A stretch of 57,529 nucleotides of DNA from UBA1822 sp963634795 (GTDB taxonomy: Bacteria; Bacillota; Negativicutes; Veillonellales; Dialisteraceae): positions 1 through 57,529 of the forward strand of contig CAVHDO010000002.1 in the NCBI GenBank assembly GCA_963634795.1, read 5' to 3'. Under the pieces are notes generated by a model that saw nothing but the letters and a program-made list of their open reading frames with translations, was not told where the DNA came from and did not search any database. Position 1 is the first letter of the stretch. Each line of letters opens with the position of its first letter. Of the stretch, positions 1 to 8,862 are shown piece by piece. A program made the translations under genes and the position numbers.

Positions 1-309
1 CGCTTATAAGCTCCCGGCTCTCGGCTACCTTGCGCCTGACGCAAAAAGCCGAGCACGCCAACCTGTGCACTGTGCACTGTGTACTATGTTGTGCACTACT
101 TTTTGAAATCCAAAAAGAAAAATTTTCAACAATTTTTTAATACCGAAATTTCAGAATCAAAATAAAAAAATAAATGACATGGAAAGAAAATCGATATTTT
201 GCCGCCGAAATCTCCCCAAAAATCCGAAAAATTTACAGAAAAATAAGAGTAACATGAAAAAATCTACCGCAGACGAGAAAAACTTTACCCGGGCGGGCGA
301 ATGAAATAC
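1..309. other. Intergenic left edge with repeat-type sequence
   Basis: No convincing gene is seen here. The first 60 bases carry a motif (AAGCTCCCGGCTCTCGGC, then GCGCCTGACGCAAAAAGCC) that recurs in degenerate form near 13636-13700, 22805-22835 and 56850-56870, so it belongs to a dispersed intergenic repeat family. Bases 62-105 hold short TGTGCAC-type tandem units. The rest is AT-rich leader toward the porin promoter. A long minus-strand reading frame over 157-1725 is only the shadow of the porin gene. Confidence 0.6.
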
Positions 310-338
310 TTGCAGACATTGCTTGTATGCGTTATAAT
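310..338 (+). promoter_or_regulatory. Sigma-A-type promoter of the porin gene
   Basis: TTGCAG (310-315), 17-bp spacer, TATAAT (333-338). The predicted leader before the porin start at 493 is about 145 nt, long enough for post-transcriptional control, but no known motif was recognised in it. Confidence 0.8.
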
Positions 339-492
339 GTGGGCGTAACCGAAGGAAAGCCTGTCGCTTCGGGTGCGAAGGAAACGCAAAAGAGTGATTG
401 TTTGAGGAAACAAGGCAACTCTGATGAAAATTCTTTTGTGAATCCGGATTTTGATCTCGATGGGCAAAATTCACAAAAGGAGAGATTTCACT

Positions 493-1809
493 ATGAAGAA
501 AATCCTCGCAATGGCAGCTGTGGCTGCTCTCGCGGCCGGCGCTTCCGCTTACGCTGCGAATCCGTTCTCTGATGTTTCCACCTCTGACTGGGCGTACCAG
601 GCTGTCTCCGATTTGTCCGATCGTGGATTGGTCGACGGCTATCCGGACGGCACTTTCAAAGGCCAGCAGAACATCACCCGCTATGAAATGGCGCAGATCA
701 TTGCTCGCCTGATGGCGAAAGAAGACCAGATGGATGCGGAACATCGCGCGATCGTCGATCGTCTTGCTTCCGAATACGGCGCTGAACTCCAGAACCTCGG
801 TGTCCGCGTCGGCAACCTCGAAAAGAAAGTCGGTAACATCGTCTGGACCGGCGACGCTCGTATGCGTTACCAGAAGGCGAATGGCGGCGATGACGCGTTC
901 AAGGGTCGTATCCGCATCAATGCGCGTGCGACGGTCAATGACACCACCTATGTTCATGGTCGTCTTTCCACGGGTAATGTCGATTTGAAAAATGGCGGCG
1001 ATTCCAATGTTGAAATGGATCGTCTGTATGTCCATCATCAGCTCGGCAAAGTCGGCGCGACCCTCGGCCGTTATGAACTCGACATGGGTCAGCAGGTCAG
1101 CTGGCTCTATAGCGAGTCTTTCGACGGTCTTGAACTCGCGGCTCCGCTCGGAGAAAAAGTCAACTTGGCTATCGGCTACGGCCGCATGAAGGGTGCAGAT
1201 GCCGGAACAGTTAAGGGCACAGATGAGAAAGACTATGCTTATGAAACGTTCCATAAAGCGGAAGTCTTCTACGCGCAGGCGAAAGCCAATCTCGGCGTAG
1301 TGAAGCTCGGCGTGGATTACTACAAGACCAGCTCTTTCGAATATCTCAAGGGCACAACGGATGGTGGAACAACAACTTACGACGGCAAGTACTATGATTC
1401 TCAGAAGCAGTCTGTCTGGGGCGTGAATGTCCTCGTTCCGGTCAATGATTTTCGCGTATTTGGCGATTACTATGCCGATACAAAGGAAAGTGTCAAGGCT
1501 GGTCAGAAGGGAAAAATCTGGACCGTCGGCCTTGGCTATGGCGCAAAGAACCTCCAGAAAGTCGGTAGCTACAATATCGATCTCGCTTACTTCAAGACTA
1601 AAGAAGGTCTCTACAATGGCGGCTCCGGTCTGCAGGTTCCGACGGCGCTTTACTTGCTCGATAATAACGGCCACTTCTGGCTCGCTACCGGCGATGTCGT
1701 CGTCGCGAAGAATACCTATGTCCATGGCGAATACGCGTTCGCTTCCAAGGACGATGACACCGACCAGGGTTATAATTCTTGGACGCTGTCCCTCAACTAC
1801 AAGTTCTAA
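493..1809 (+). CDS. SLH-domain outer-membrane porin (OmpM-like)
   Basis: A 438-residue outer-membrane protein of the type that both forms a pore and tethers the outer membrane to peptidoglycan in diderm Firmicutes. Residues 1-21 are a signal peptide (MKKILAMAAVAALAAG, cut near AYA/AN). An SLH domain follows at about 23-75 (NPFSDVSTSDWAYQAV, GYPDGTF, ITRYEMAQIIARLM), then a predicted coiled coil at about 78-108, then a beta-barrel region of alternating aromatic strands ending in a terminal Phe (SLNYKF), the usual BAM recognition residue. The ATG at 493 was chosen over an upstream in-frame ATG because AAAGGAGAG lies just before it. The gene is monocistronic, with its own promoter and terminator. 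Codon use looks like that of a highly expressed gene. The family is clear; calling it OmpM rests on architecture. A truncated paralogue lies at 36914-37429. Confidence 0.92.
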   Translation: MKKILAMAAVAALAAGASAYAANPFSDVSTSDWAYQAVSDLSDRGLVDGYPDGTFKGQQNITRYEMAQIIARLMAKEDQMDAEHRAIVDRLASEYGAELQNLGVRVGNLEKKVGNIVWTGDARMRYQKANGGDDAFKGRIRINARATVNDTTYVHGRLSTGNVDLKNGGDSNVEMDRLYVHHQLGKVGATLGRYELDMGQQVSWLYSESFDGLELAAPLGEKVNLAIGYGRMKGADAGTVKGTDEKDYAYETFHKAEVFYAQAKANLGVVKLGVDYYKTSSFEYLKGTTDGGTTTYDGKYYDSQKQSVWGVNVLVPVNDFRVFGDYYADTKESVKAGQKGKIWTVGLGYGAKNLQKVGSYNIDLAYFKTKEGLYNGGSGLQVPTALYLLDNNGHFWLATGDVVVAKNTYVHGEYAFASKDDDTDQGYNSWTLSLNYKF

Positions 1810-1828
1810 TTTTAGAATTTGCAGTCAA

Positions 1829-1860
1829 AAAGGAAACTCTGAAAAGGGTTTCCTTTTTTT
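1829..1860 (+). terminator. Rho-independent terminator after the porin
   Basis: AAGGAAACTC and GGGTTTCCTT form a hairpin directly followed by a run of T. Confidence 0.85.
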
Positions 1861-2063
1861 TGTGCGCGAATAAAAATGCGCGGAGCGTATTCATTTTTGA
1901 CATCCGCTTGCTATTCATCATTAGCCGTTTTGAAATCAAATCGACAAACGATTTTCTTCTTTTGCGTGCGGGATGCGTTTCTCGTACGGGCTTTTCGATG
2001 GGCCAGAAAATTTCTCAAAGGCGATTTTATTTCATTTATGTGCCGGAATATAAGAAATAGCGG
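1861..2063. other. Intergenic stretch before guaB
   Basis: No gene is supported. It opens with the motif AAAAATGCGCGGAGCGTATT (1873-1892). Related copies occur near 13383-13405 and 56755-56775, marking another dispersed repeat. No purine riboswitch core was recognised upstream of guaB. Confidence 0.55.
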
Positions 2064-2092
2064 TTGAATATGACAATTCAAGATGATATAAT
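2064..2092 (+). promoter_or_regulatory. Promoter of guaB and the envelope gene run
   Basis: TTGAAT (2064-2069), 17-bp spacer, TATAAT (2087-2092). The leader of about 115 nt contains CCCCAT (2107) and GGTGGGG (2155) arms followed by TTTTATT, which could form an attenuator. That attenuator is speculative. Confidence 0.75.
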
Positions 2093-2214
2093 AAAACAAT
2101 TCAATTCCCCATGCGGTACGGCAGAAACGGATGTAAGTTCCGATTTTCATTTTCGGTGGGGCTTTTATTGTAGGACGTAATCATGGTGTGTTTCCAAAAG
2201 GACGGAGGTTTGCG

Positions 2215-3672
2215 ATGAGGGAAGATAAATTCGGGAAGCAGGGACTGACTTTTGATGACGTATTGCTGATTCCGGCACATTCGGAAGTGTTGCCGAACGA
2301 AGTCGATGTGTCGACGATGCTGACGAATGAAATCAAGCTGAATATTCCGGTGATGTCGGCGGGGATGGATACGGTCACGGAGTCGGAGATGGCGATTGCA
2401 ATTGCGCGCGAGGGCGGGATTGGCGTCATTCACAAGAATATGAGCATCGATGAGCAGTGCAAAGAGGTCGATAAGGTGAAGCGTTCGGAGCACGGCGTCA
2501 TTGTCGATCCGATTTCTTTGGGACCGGACAATCTTCTCTCGGATGCGGACGATTTGATGAATAAATATCATATTTCCGGCGTACCGGTCACGGTGGACGG
2601 GAAATTGGTCGGGATCATCACGAATCGCGATATGCGTTTCGAGACGGATTTGGATAAGCCGATCAAGGAAATCATGACGAAGGAAGGGCTCATCACGGCG
2701 CCGGAAAATACGACGTTGCCGGAGGCGAAGCGGGTTCTGCAGGAGCATCGCATCGAGAAATTGCCGCTCGTCGATGACAAGGGCTATCTGAAAGGGCTCG
2801 TCACGATCAAAGACATCGAAAAGATGAGGAAATATCCGAATTCGGCGAAAGATGGCGACGGGCGTCTCTTGGTGGCGGCGGCGGTCGGTGCGACGGCGAA
2901 TGTCATCGAGCGGACGGGCGCGCTTCTGGATGCGAGAGCGGATGTGATTGTGATTGATACGGCGCACGGTCACAGTGAAGGGGTGCTCCGCACGATTCGC
3001 CATTTGCGCGAAGCGTTTCCGCATATGCAGCTCATCGCGGGCAATGTCGCGACGGCGGGGGCGACGGAAGCTTTGATTGACGCGGGCGTCAGCGCGGTGA
3101 AGGTCGGGATCGGTCCGGGCTCCATTTGCACGACACGCGTCATTGCGGGGATTGGCGTGCCGCAGGTTACGGCGATTTACGAGTGCGCGCGGGCGGCGGA
3201 GAGACGCGGGATTCCCATTATCGCCGACGGCGGCATTCAATATTCCGGGGACATCGCGAAGGCCATCGGCGCCGGCGCGTCCACGGTCATGCTCGGCAAT
3301 CTCTTGGCGGGGACGGAGGAAAGCCCCGGCGAGACGATCATTTATCAGGGCAAAACGTATAAATCCTATCGCGGGATGGGTTCTTTGGGCGCGATGAATG
3401 CAGGCTCCAAGGATCGCTATTTCCAGCAGGATTCCAAGAAACTGGTGCCGGAGGGCATCGAGGGACAGATTCCGTATCGCGGCCATGTCTCCGATGTGAT
3501 TTTCCAGCTGATTGGCGGGCTCCGCGCATCGATGGGTTACTGCGGCGCGCCGACGATTCGCGATATGATTGAAAAGACGAAATTCATTCAGATTACGGGC
3601 GCCGGACTTCGCGAAAGCCATCCGCATGACGTCAGCATTACGAAAGAAGCACCGAATTACAGCGCGAAATGA
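2215..3672 (+). CDS. guaB: Inosine-5'-monophosphate dehydrogenase
   Basis: A 485-residue cytoplasmic enzyme that oxidises IMP to XMP with NAD+, the committed step of guanine nucleotide synthesis. The N-terminal barrel part begins with FGKQGLTFDDVLLIPA. Two CBS motifs fill about residues 95-205 (MNKYHISGVPVTVDG, IEKLPLVDDKGYLKGL). The catalytic loop is GIGPGSICTTRVIAG with the nucleophile Cys305. IADGGIQYSGDIAKAIGAGA and the flap (YRGMGSLGAM) are intact. Length is standard. The ATG at 2215 follows GGACGGAGG at 7 nt spacing; an upstream in-frame GTG at 2188 has no such site. The last four bases overlap the next gene, so translation is probably coupled. Confidence 0.97.
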   Translation: MREDKFGKQGLTFDDVLLIPAHSEVLPNEVDVSTMLTNEIKLNIPVMSAGMDTVTESEMAIAIAREGGIGVIHKNMSIDEQCKEVDKVKRSEHGVIVDPISLGPDNLLSDADDLMNKYHISGVPVTVDGKLVGIITNRDMRFETDLDKPIKEIMTKEGLITAPENTTLPEAKRVLQEHRIEKLPLVDDKGYLKGLVTIKDIEKMRKYPNSAKDGDGRLLVAAAVGATANVIERTGALLDARADVIVIDTAHGHSEGVLRTIRHLREAFPHMQLIAGNVATAGATEALIDAGVSAVKVGIGPGSICTTRVIAGIGVPQVTAIYECARAAERRGIPIIADGGIQYSGDIAKAIGAGASTVMLGNLLAGTEESPGETIIYQGKTYKSYRGMGSLGAMNAGSKDRYFQQDSKKLVPEGIEGQIPYRGHVSDVIFQLIGGLRASMGYCGAPTIRDMIEKTKFIQITGAGLRESHPHDVSITKEAPNYSAK

Positions 3673-4433
3673 TCGAGCAAGTCAAGCGCGCGCATGAAGT
3701 CTTGGACATACGGATTGCGGCGATTACCATGGAGGAAACCGTTTCTTTTTGTGAGAAGATGGTGGAAACGGAAACGGCGCACATCGTTCTGACGGCGAAT
3801 GCGGAAATGCTGATGCTCGCAAGAAAACACGAGGGTCTTTGCCGCTGTCTGCAAGAGGCGGATTTGGTCGTCGCGGACGGCGCGGGCATTCTCTGGGCGG
3901 GCGACGTCTTGGGGACGCCGTTTCCCGAGCGCGTCACCGGTGCGGATTTATCGGCGCGGCTCTTGGCGGAAGCGACGGAGAAACCGTGGCCGGTCTACTT
4001 TTTGGGCGGGGCTCCGGGCGTCGCGCAGAAAGCGGCGGAGAATATCGCGGCTTCGCATCCGGGATTTCGTATCGCCGGTACGCACGACGGTTTCTTCGAC
4101 GAGACCGAGGAACAGAAAATCTTGCAGGACATTCGGGCGGCGGGGACGAAAATTCTTCTGGTCGGCATGGGCGTCCCGAAGCAAGAGCTCTGGCTGTTTG
4201 GCCACAAAGAGGAATTGCCCGGCGTCTTGGCCATCGGTGTCGGCGGTATTTTCGACATCATGGCGGGAAATCTGCGGCGTGCTCCGCTTTGGATGCAACG
4301 GCATCGGCTCGAATGGGCGTATCGTCTTTGGCAGCAGCCGTCGCGGCTTGGGCGCATGATGGCGCTTCCGAAATATATGCGCGCCGTCAAGCAATGGAAA
4401 AAACAAAAAGAAAAACAAGTAAATCATAAATAG
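3669..4433 (+). CDS. WecG/TagA/CpsF-family glycosyltransferase (GT26)
   Basis: A 254-residue member of the GT26 family, which transfers N-acetylmannosamine or a related sugar to an undecaprenyl-diphosphate-linked sugar for surface polymers. Family hallmarks are TANAEMLMLA near residue 40, VVADGAGILWAG, YFLGGAPGVA, the long GTHDGFF segment, ILLVGMGVPKQELW and GVGGIFDIMAGNLRRAP. The C-terminal tail is basic (KQWKKQKEKQVNHK), which fits peripheral membrane binding. It overlaps the guaB stop by ATGA and is followed closely by psd and pssA, placing it in an envelope operon. The exact sugar substrate cannot be read from the sequence. Confidence 0.9.
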   Translation: MIEQVKRAHEVLDIRIAAITMEETVSFCEKMVETETAHIVLTANAEMLMLARKHEGLCRCLQEADLVVADGAGILWAGDVLGTPFPERVTGADLSARLLAEATEKPWPVYFLGGAPGVAQKAAENIAASHPGFRIAGTHDGFFDETEEQKILQDIRAAGTKILLVGMGVPKQELWLFGHKEELPGVLAIGVGGIFDIMAGNLRRAPLWMQRHRLEWAYRLWQQPSRLGRMMALPKYMRAVKQWKKQKEKQVNHK

Positions 4434-4457
4434 GAAAATAAATTTTAGGAGGAACAA

Positions 4458-5129
4458 TTGGACACGGCGGAGGAAATCGTCAGAAATCCCAACACAAAGC
4501 CCTACATTCTGCATGAAAGTTATCCTTTCTTGGCGGTCTGCGCGGCGCTGGCGGGGGGCTTGGCGTATTTCGGACATCCGCACGCGGCGATTGTTCCTTT
4601 TGTATTGGGAATTTATTTTGCGTATTTCTTTCGCTGCCCGAAGCGGGACATTCCCGAAGGCGAAGACATTTTGGTGTCGCCGGCCGACGGGACGGTCATG
4701 GACGTGGCGGAAGACGTTTCCGAGGATTCGTTTCTTGGGGAAACTTGCCATCGCGTGACGATATTTCTCTCCGTTTTCAATGTGCACACGAATCGCGCGC
4801 CGATGGCGGGGAAAATTTCTTTTATGTCCTACACGCAGGGGCGTTTCCGTCCTGCGTACGAATCGAGCGTCGGGTATGAGAATGAGCGCGGCGCGATTGG
4901 GATCACCGGGAAACATCGGTCGATTTTGGTCGTGCAGATTGCGGGGCTCTTGGCGCGGCGGGTCGTGCTGTGGAGCCGTCTCGGCGAGACTATCGGCAAG
5001 GGCGAATTGTACGGGATGATTAAATTCGGTTCCTGCACGGAGCTGTATGTGCCGGGAAATGTGGAAATTTACGTCAAAAAAGGGGATAAAGTCACAGGCG
5101 GGACGAGTATCATAGGGAGGCTGAAGTAA
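4458..5129 (+). CDS. psd: Phosphatidylserine decarboxylase proenzyme
   Basis: A 223-residue protein of the short Psd class that makes phosphatidylethanolamine from phosphatidylserine at the membrane. Two hydrophobic stretches lie at about residues 20-55 (YPFLAVCAALAGGLAYFG, AIVPFVLGIYFAYFF). The conserved VSPADGTVMDV and HRVTIFLSVFNVHTNRAP segments follow. The self-cleavage site is in KFGSCTELYVP, where Ser192 would become the pyruvoyl group, leaving a 32-residue alpha chain. The start is a TTG at 4458 preceded by AGGAGG; no ATG is available at the right distance. It is one base away from pssA, so synthesis and decarboxylation of phosphatidylserine are encoded together. Confidence 0.94.
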   Translation: MDTAEEIVRNPNTKPYILHESYPFLAVCAALAGGLAYFGHPHAAIVPFVLGIYFAYFFRCPKRDIPEGEDILVSPADGTVMDVAEDVSEDSFLGETCHRVTIFLSVFNVHTNRAPMAGKISFMSYTQGRFRPAYESSVGYENERGAIGITGKHRSILVVQIAGLLARRVVLWSRLGETIGKGELYGMIKFGSCTELYVPGNVEIYVKKGDKVTGGTSIIGRLK

Positions 5130-5130
5130 A

Positions 5131-5865
5131 GTGAAGAAATCATGGGCTGCCAATGCCGCGACGGCGACAAACGGATTTTTCGGCGCGTTGTCGATTTTGA
5201 TGACGATAGAGGGCGCTTTCGATTATGCGGCGGTCTGCATTTTGGTGTCCATGGTGGCCGATTTTCTGGACGGACGCATCGCAAGAGCTTTGCATACGAC
5301 GGGACCTTTGGGCGTCGAGCTTGATTCCATGTGCGACGATATTTCCTTCGGAATCGCTCCGGGGGCGCTTTTGTATGCCTCCGAATTGCGCGAATTGGGT
5401 CTCATCGGGATGATTGCCTGCTCGCTCTTGGCCGTTTCCTGCGCGTTTCGTCTCGCCCGTTTCAATGTGAAAAGCGATGAAGTGCACGGCTATTTCGAAG
5501 GGCTTCCCTGTCCGATGACCGGCATGATTACGGCGGGATATATGCTGTCGGGGATGAAACTGTGGCCGGTCGTGACGCTTCTCTTGGTGCTTCTCGTTGC
5601 GTATCTCATGGTGAGTGAAATTCATTATCCCACGAACAAGGGCGCGACGGCCGATCAGCTCCATATCGAAGCGTTGGGCGCGGCGCTGCTTATCTTTGTC
5701 GCCCCCACATGTATCCATTGGCCGATTTGGTTTGCCGCGCTGTGCTTTGCTTTTATCGTGTTCGGGATATTGAATACGTACCAGAATCGTCGCAAGATGG
5801 AGCGGCGGAGAAGAAGAAAGGCGTTGCGCCGTCGGATGGATGAGGAAACAGAAGACGCGGAGTGA
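5131..5865 (+). CDS. pssA: CDP-diacylglycerol--serine O-phosphatidyltransferase
   Basis: A 244-residue integral membrane enzyme that makes phosphatidylserine from CDP-diacylglycerol and serine. The CDP-alcohol phosphatidyltransferase signature is complete: D47-G48, A51-R52, G61, D65 and D69 in FLDGRIARALHTTGPLGVEL and the next residues. Several hydrophobic helices follow (about 80-105, 125-165, 185-215). The C-terminus is very basic (RRKMERRRRRKALRRRM). The start is a GTG at 5131, with GGGAGG upstream inside the end of psd. Its product feeds the Psd enzyme encoded immediately upstream. Confidence 0.95.
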   Translation: MKKSWAANAATATNGFFGALSILMTIEGAFDYAAVCILVSMVADFLDGRIARALHTTGPLGVELDSMCDDISFGIAPGALLYASELRELGLIGMIACSLLAVSCAFRLARFNVKSDEVHGYFEGLPCPMTGMITAGYMLSGMKLWPVVTLLLVLLVAYLMVSEIHYPTNKGATADQLHIEALGAALLIFVAPTCIHWPIWFAALCFAFIVFGILNTYQNRRKMERRRRRKALRRRMDEETEDAE

Positions 5866-5873
5866 CGTGTAGT

Positions 5874-7133
5874 ATGAATACCCCCTTGGATTATCTGATG
5901 ATTCCCATCCAGTGGATTGTGGCGTTTTTCACGCTCTACTATCTGCTGCTGGCCGTGTGTGGGACTTGGCATCCGAAAGAAAAGAAAATTCTCACGCCGA
6001 AGCATACATTTGCCGTCGTCATCCCGGCGCACAATGAAGAAGCCGTCTTGGGCGCGCTTCTGGACAATTTGAAACAGTTGAAATATCCGAAAGAGCTGTA
6101 CGATATTTACGTCATAGCGGACAATTGCACGGACGGTACCGCGGCGCTGGCAAGAGAGCACGGCGCCTACGTTTTCGAGCGCTTCAATCAGGAACTCGTC
6201 GGCAAAGGCTATGCGATGGATTGGGTGTTTCCCCAAATTTTCGCATTGCAAAAGGGCTATGACGCTTTTTGCGTGTTTGATGCGGACAATTTGGTGCATC
6301 TCGATTTTTTGACGGAAATGAACAGCCGCCTCTGCAAGGGACAGAAAGTGTTGCAGGGGTATTTGTCTGCCAAAAATCCGACCGACACGTGGGTGTCCGG
6401 CACTTTTGCCATTGCCTTTTGGACGATCAATCATCTGTGGCATTTGGGGAAATACAATTTGGGTCTCTCCACGGCGCTGGGCGGCACGGGTATGTGCATC
6501 GCCGCGGACATCATCGAGAAATACGGTTGGGGCTGCGAATGTCTCACCGAAGACATGGAGTTTTCCATGAAATGCCTCACCTACGGCATTCGGACTTGCT
6601 GGGTGCATGACGCGATTATTTATGACGAGAAACCGCTCACTTTTATGGCGTCTTGGCGGCAACGCAAACGCTGGGCGCAAGGCCAATTCGACTGCGCGGG
6701 GCGCTACATTCCCCGGCTTTTGAAAGAAGGCATTCGCCGGAAAAATATGATGATTTTGGACGGCATCATCCAGCTGTCACAAAATTATTTTCTCCTGCTC
6801 TCGACTTTTTACGCCGTCATGACGTACATCAATATTTTCCATCCCTGCTTCACCGTCATTCTCTACAACGATCAGCTGCTCCCGCATCAATTTTGGTTCA
6901 TCATCACTTTTTTGCAATACATTTTGCCGCTCATCGTGCTGATTCAAATCAAAGTACCGAATAAAATTTGGTTCTACTGGCTCCTGTATCCGATTTTTAT
7001 GTACTCGTGGATTCCCGTCACCTTCCTCGGTTTCCTGGATCGCCACAAAAAAGGCTGGGTGCACACCATTCACACGAGAAGCATGCAATTCCAAGATGCT
7101 GCTTTGACGCGGAAGGATGAAAACAATGAATAG
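5874..7133 (+). CDS. Membrane glycosyltransferase, family 2
   Basis: A 419-residue processive-type GT2 enzyme with an N-terminal membrane helix (PIQWIVAFFTLYYLLLAV), a cytoplasmic GT-A domain and about three C-terminal helices. Motifs in order are VVIPAHNEEAVLGALL, the DNCTDGT loop, VFDADN (nucleotide-sugar/metal site), TALGGTGMCI, CLTEDMEF (acidic catalytic region) and QRKRWAQGQ (the QxxRW-like acceptor motif). I chose the ATG at 5874 over the overlapping GTG at 5862 because GCGGAG precedes it. It follows pssA without a gap, consistent with a role in envelope polysaccharide or glycolipid synthesis. The substrate is unknown. Confidence 0.88.
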   Translation: MNTPLDYLMIPIQWIVAFFTLYYLLLAVCGTWHPKEKKILTPKHTFAVVIPAHNEEAVLGALLDNLKQLKYPKELYDIYVIADNCTDGTAALAREHGAYVFERFNQELVGKGYAMDWVFPQIFALQKGYDAFCVFDADNLVHLDFLTEMNSRLCKGQKVLQGYLSAKNPTDTWVSGTFAIAFWTINHLWHLGKYNLGLSTALGGTGMCIAADIIEKYGWGCECLTEDMEFSMKCLTYGIRTCWVHDAIIYDEKPLTFMASWRQRKRWAQGQFDCAGRYIPRLLKEGIRRKNMMILDGIIQLSQNYFLLLSTFYAVMTYINIFHPCFTVILYNDQLLPHQFWFIITFLQYILPLIVLIQIKVPNKIWFYWLLYPIFMYSWIPVTFLGFLDRHKKGWVHTIHTRSMQFQDAALTRKDENNE

Positions 7134-7905
7134 ACCGCATATTTTCCTCACCAATGACGACGGATACGACGCGCCCGGTATCCGCGGCCTCGCGAAAATA
7201 TTGGCGACTTTTGCCCGCGTCACCGTCGTCTGCCCGCATCGCCCGCGCAGCTCTTGCTCCGCCGCGCTCACGCTTCATGAATATTTGCGCATGAAGAAAC
7301 GGGAACCCTTCGCAGACCATACGGACGTCTTCACCGTGACCGGCACGACGGCCGATTGCGGGAAAATCGCGCTTGAATATATTTTGAAAGACGACGCCCC
7401 GGATCTGATCGTCTCCGGCGCGAACAACGGTTTCAATGTCGGCACCGATTGCCTCTACAGCGGCACCGTCGCCGGCATCATGGAAGGCATTTACCAAGGC
7501 ATTCCGGGCATCGCCGTTTCCGTCGAAAATGCCAAAGACCCCGCGCTCTTGGAAAAAGCAACGTCATTGGCCGCCGACGTCATTTGTTTGTATTTCCTGC
7601 AAAATCATTGGAAGGGATTGCTGAATCTGAATATTCCCTACGGAGACCATATTTCTCTCTCGGAGATCAAAGTCGTGCGGCAAGGCCTGCAGCATTACGA
7701 AAATGCCATCCGCGCGCTGCAAGATCCGTCCGGCCGCACCGGTTACTGGATTTCCGGCCAAGCCATCCCGACCGACAATCCGGAAGAAGACACCTACTGG
7801 ATTTTCCGCGGCTACCCGACGCTCACGCCGCTCGTCTGGACGCAGACCGACAGCGCGCGCCTTGCGGAAACGGAAACGGTTTTGAATGCGGCGCGAAATG
7901 TTTGA
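7126..7905 (+). CDS. surE: 5'/3'-nucleotidase SurE
   Basis: A 259-residue metal-dependent nucleotidase that dephosphorylates nucleoside monophosphates. The N-terminus carries the diagnostic FLTNDDGYDAPGI (metal ligands D11, D12). SGANNGFNVGTDCLYSGTVA supplies the remaining Ser/Asn ligands and phosphate site. The ATG at 7126 was preferred to the one at 7117 because GGAAGG at 7111-7116 is 9 nt away. The start lies inside the end of the GT2 gene, so the two are co-transcribed. The stop codon (7903-7905) lies within the -35 box of the tRNA promoter that follows. Confidence 0.95.
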   Translation: MNRPHIFLTNDDGYDAPGIRGLAKILATFARVTVVCPHRPRSSCSAALTLHEYLRMKKREPFADHTDVFTVTGTTADCGKIALEYILKDDAPDLIVSGANNGFNVGTDCLYSGTVAGIMEGIYQGIPGIAVSVENAKDPALLEKATSLAADVICLYFLQNHWKGLLNLNIPYGDHISLSEIKVVRQGLQHYENAIRALQDPSGRTGYWISGQAIPTDNPEEDTYWIFRGYPTLTPLVWTQTDSARLAETETVLNAARNV

Positions 7906-7930
7906 CAGCGCGCCGATTTCATGATATATT
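7902..7930 (+). promoter_or_regulatory. Strong promoter of tRNA-Leu
   Basis: TTGACA (7902-7907), 17-bp spacer, TATATT (7925-7930). The -35 box overlaps the surE stop codon. Predicted start is about 10 nt before the mature tRNA. Confidence 0.88.
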
Positions 7931-7947
7931 TTTATACGCCGATTCGT

Positions 7948-8033
7948 GCCGGAGTGGCGGAATGGCAGACGCACCAGACTCAAAATCTGGCGGTGGCAAC
8001 ATCGTGTGGGTTCAAGTCCCACCTCCGGCACCA
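7948..8033 (+). tRNA. tRNA-Leu (anticodon CAA)
   Basis: An 86-nt class II tRNA. Acceptor strands GCCGGAG (7948-7954) and CTCCGGC (8023-8029) pair fully, followed by A and an encoded CCA. The anticodon arm is CCAGA-CTCAAAA-TCTGG, giving CAA (reads UUG). The T arm is GTGGGTTCAAGTCCCAC. A long variable arm is present, as expected for leucine. Confidence 0.97.
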
Positions 8034-8036
8034 AAG

Positions 8037-8072
8037 AAAAATCTCGCAGACGAAACAGTCGCGAGATTTTTT
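8037..8072 (+). terminator. Terminator after tRNA-Leu
   Basis: AAATCTCGC and GCGAGATTT form a stem directly after the CCA end, followed by a run of T. Confidence 0.88.
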
Positions 8073-8113
8073 GTTGCATTTTTTCTGAAAGGAAGAAGCG
8101 GATTTTGAAACTA

Positions 8114-8122
8114 TGTTATAAT
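8114..8122 (+). promoter_or_regulatory. Extended -10 promoter of the UPF0173 gene
   Basis: TGTTATAAT, an extended -10 (TGn plus TATAAT at 8117-8122) with no good -35 box. The leader is about 65 nt. Confidence 0.6.
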
Positions 8123-8192
8123 CAAGAAAAAAGAAATAAGAGCCAAGGCGTGGCGCTGAAATTTTATTTTTTATCATGAAGGAGGAAATAAA

Positions 8193-8861
8193 ATGAAATT
8201 GGAGTATTACGGGCATGCGGCATTTTTGATTGACACCGGGAAAGAGCGGCTGCTTTTCGATCCGTTTCTTTCGGGAAACGAGAACGCTTCGATTCGTGCC
8301 GAGGACGTTCGTTGCGATTACATTTTGATTTCTCATGCGCACGGAGATCATTTCGGAGACGCGGCGGAGATAGCGGCGCGCACGGGGGCGGCTGTTATTG
8401 CGATTCCGGAAGTGCTCGGGCTTTTTGAAAAGGCGCCCCGGTCGTATCCGATGAATATCGGCGGTACGGCGGCGCTTCCTTTCGGAAAAGTCACGATGAC
8501 ACCGGCGCTCCACAGTTGCGGCGTCGCGGGCGGGATGGCTTGTGGTTTTTTGATGCAATTCACGGATGGTCCCGTCGTGTATTATTCCGGCGATACGGGG
8601 CTTTTTGGTGATATGGCTTTGATTGGGAAGAAAGCCACGGTGGATTATGCGATTCTTCCGATTGGCGACAATTACACGATGGGGTCGGAGGATGCCGTGT
8701 GTGCGGCCAAATTGTTGGGCGCGGCGCACGTCATTCCGGTTCATTACAATACTTGGCCCGTCATCGCGCAGGATCCTCAAAAATTTTCCGCACTTTGCGA
8801 GAAATCCGGTATTTCCGTCAGCGTTGTCCCGGTGGGTGGTACGCTGGAATTGAAACAATAA
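8193..8861 (+). CDS. UPF0173 metal-dependent hydrolase
   Basis: A 222-residue metallo-beta-lactamase-fold protein of the UPF0173 (YtkL) group; the substrate is not established. It starts with MKLEYYGHAAFLIDTG. The metal motif is SHAHGDHFGD near residues 50-59. Further ligands are in HSCGVAGGMACGF, YYSGDTGLFGDM and the C-terminal VIPVHYNTWP. Length is typical of the group. The start follows AAGGAGGAAATAAA. It has its own promoter, and the next gene's promoter begins right after its stop, so it appears to be a single-gene unit. Confidence 0.92.
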   Translation: MKLEYYGHAAFLIDTGKERLLFDPFLSGNENASIRAEDVRCDYILISHAHGDHFGDAAEIAARTGAAVIAIPEVLGLFEKAPRSYPMNIGGTAALPFGKVTMTPALHSCGVAGGMACGFLMQFTDGPVVYYSGDTGLFGDMALIGKKATVDYAILPIGDNYTMGSEDAVCAAKLLGAAHVIPVHYNTWPVIAQDPQKFSALCEKSGISVSVVPVGGTLELKQ

Positions 8862-8862
8862 A

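Noticed and set aside
1863..2214. Purine riboswitch ahead of guaB
   Set aside because: The conserved three-way-junction sequences of that class were not found; only a possible CCCCAT/GGTGGGG attenuator stem is present.
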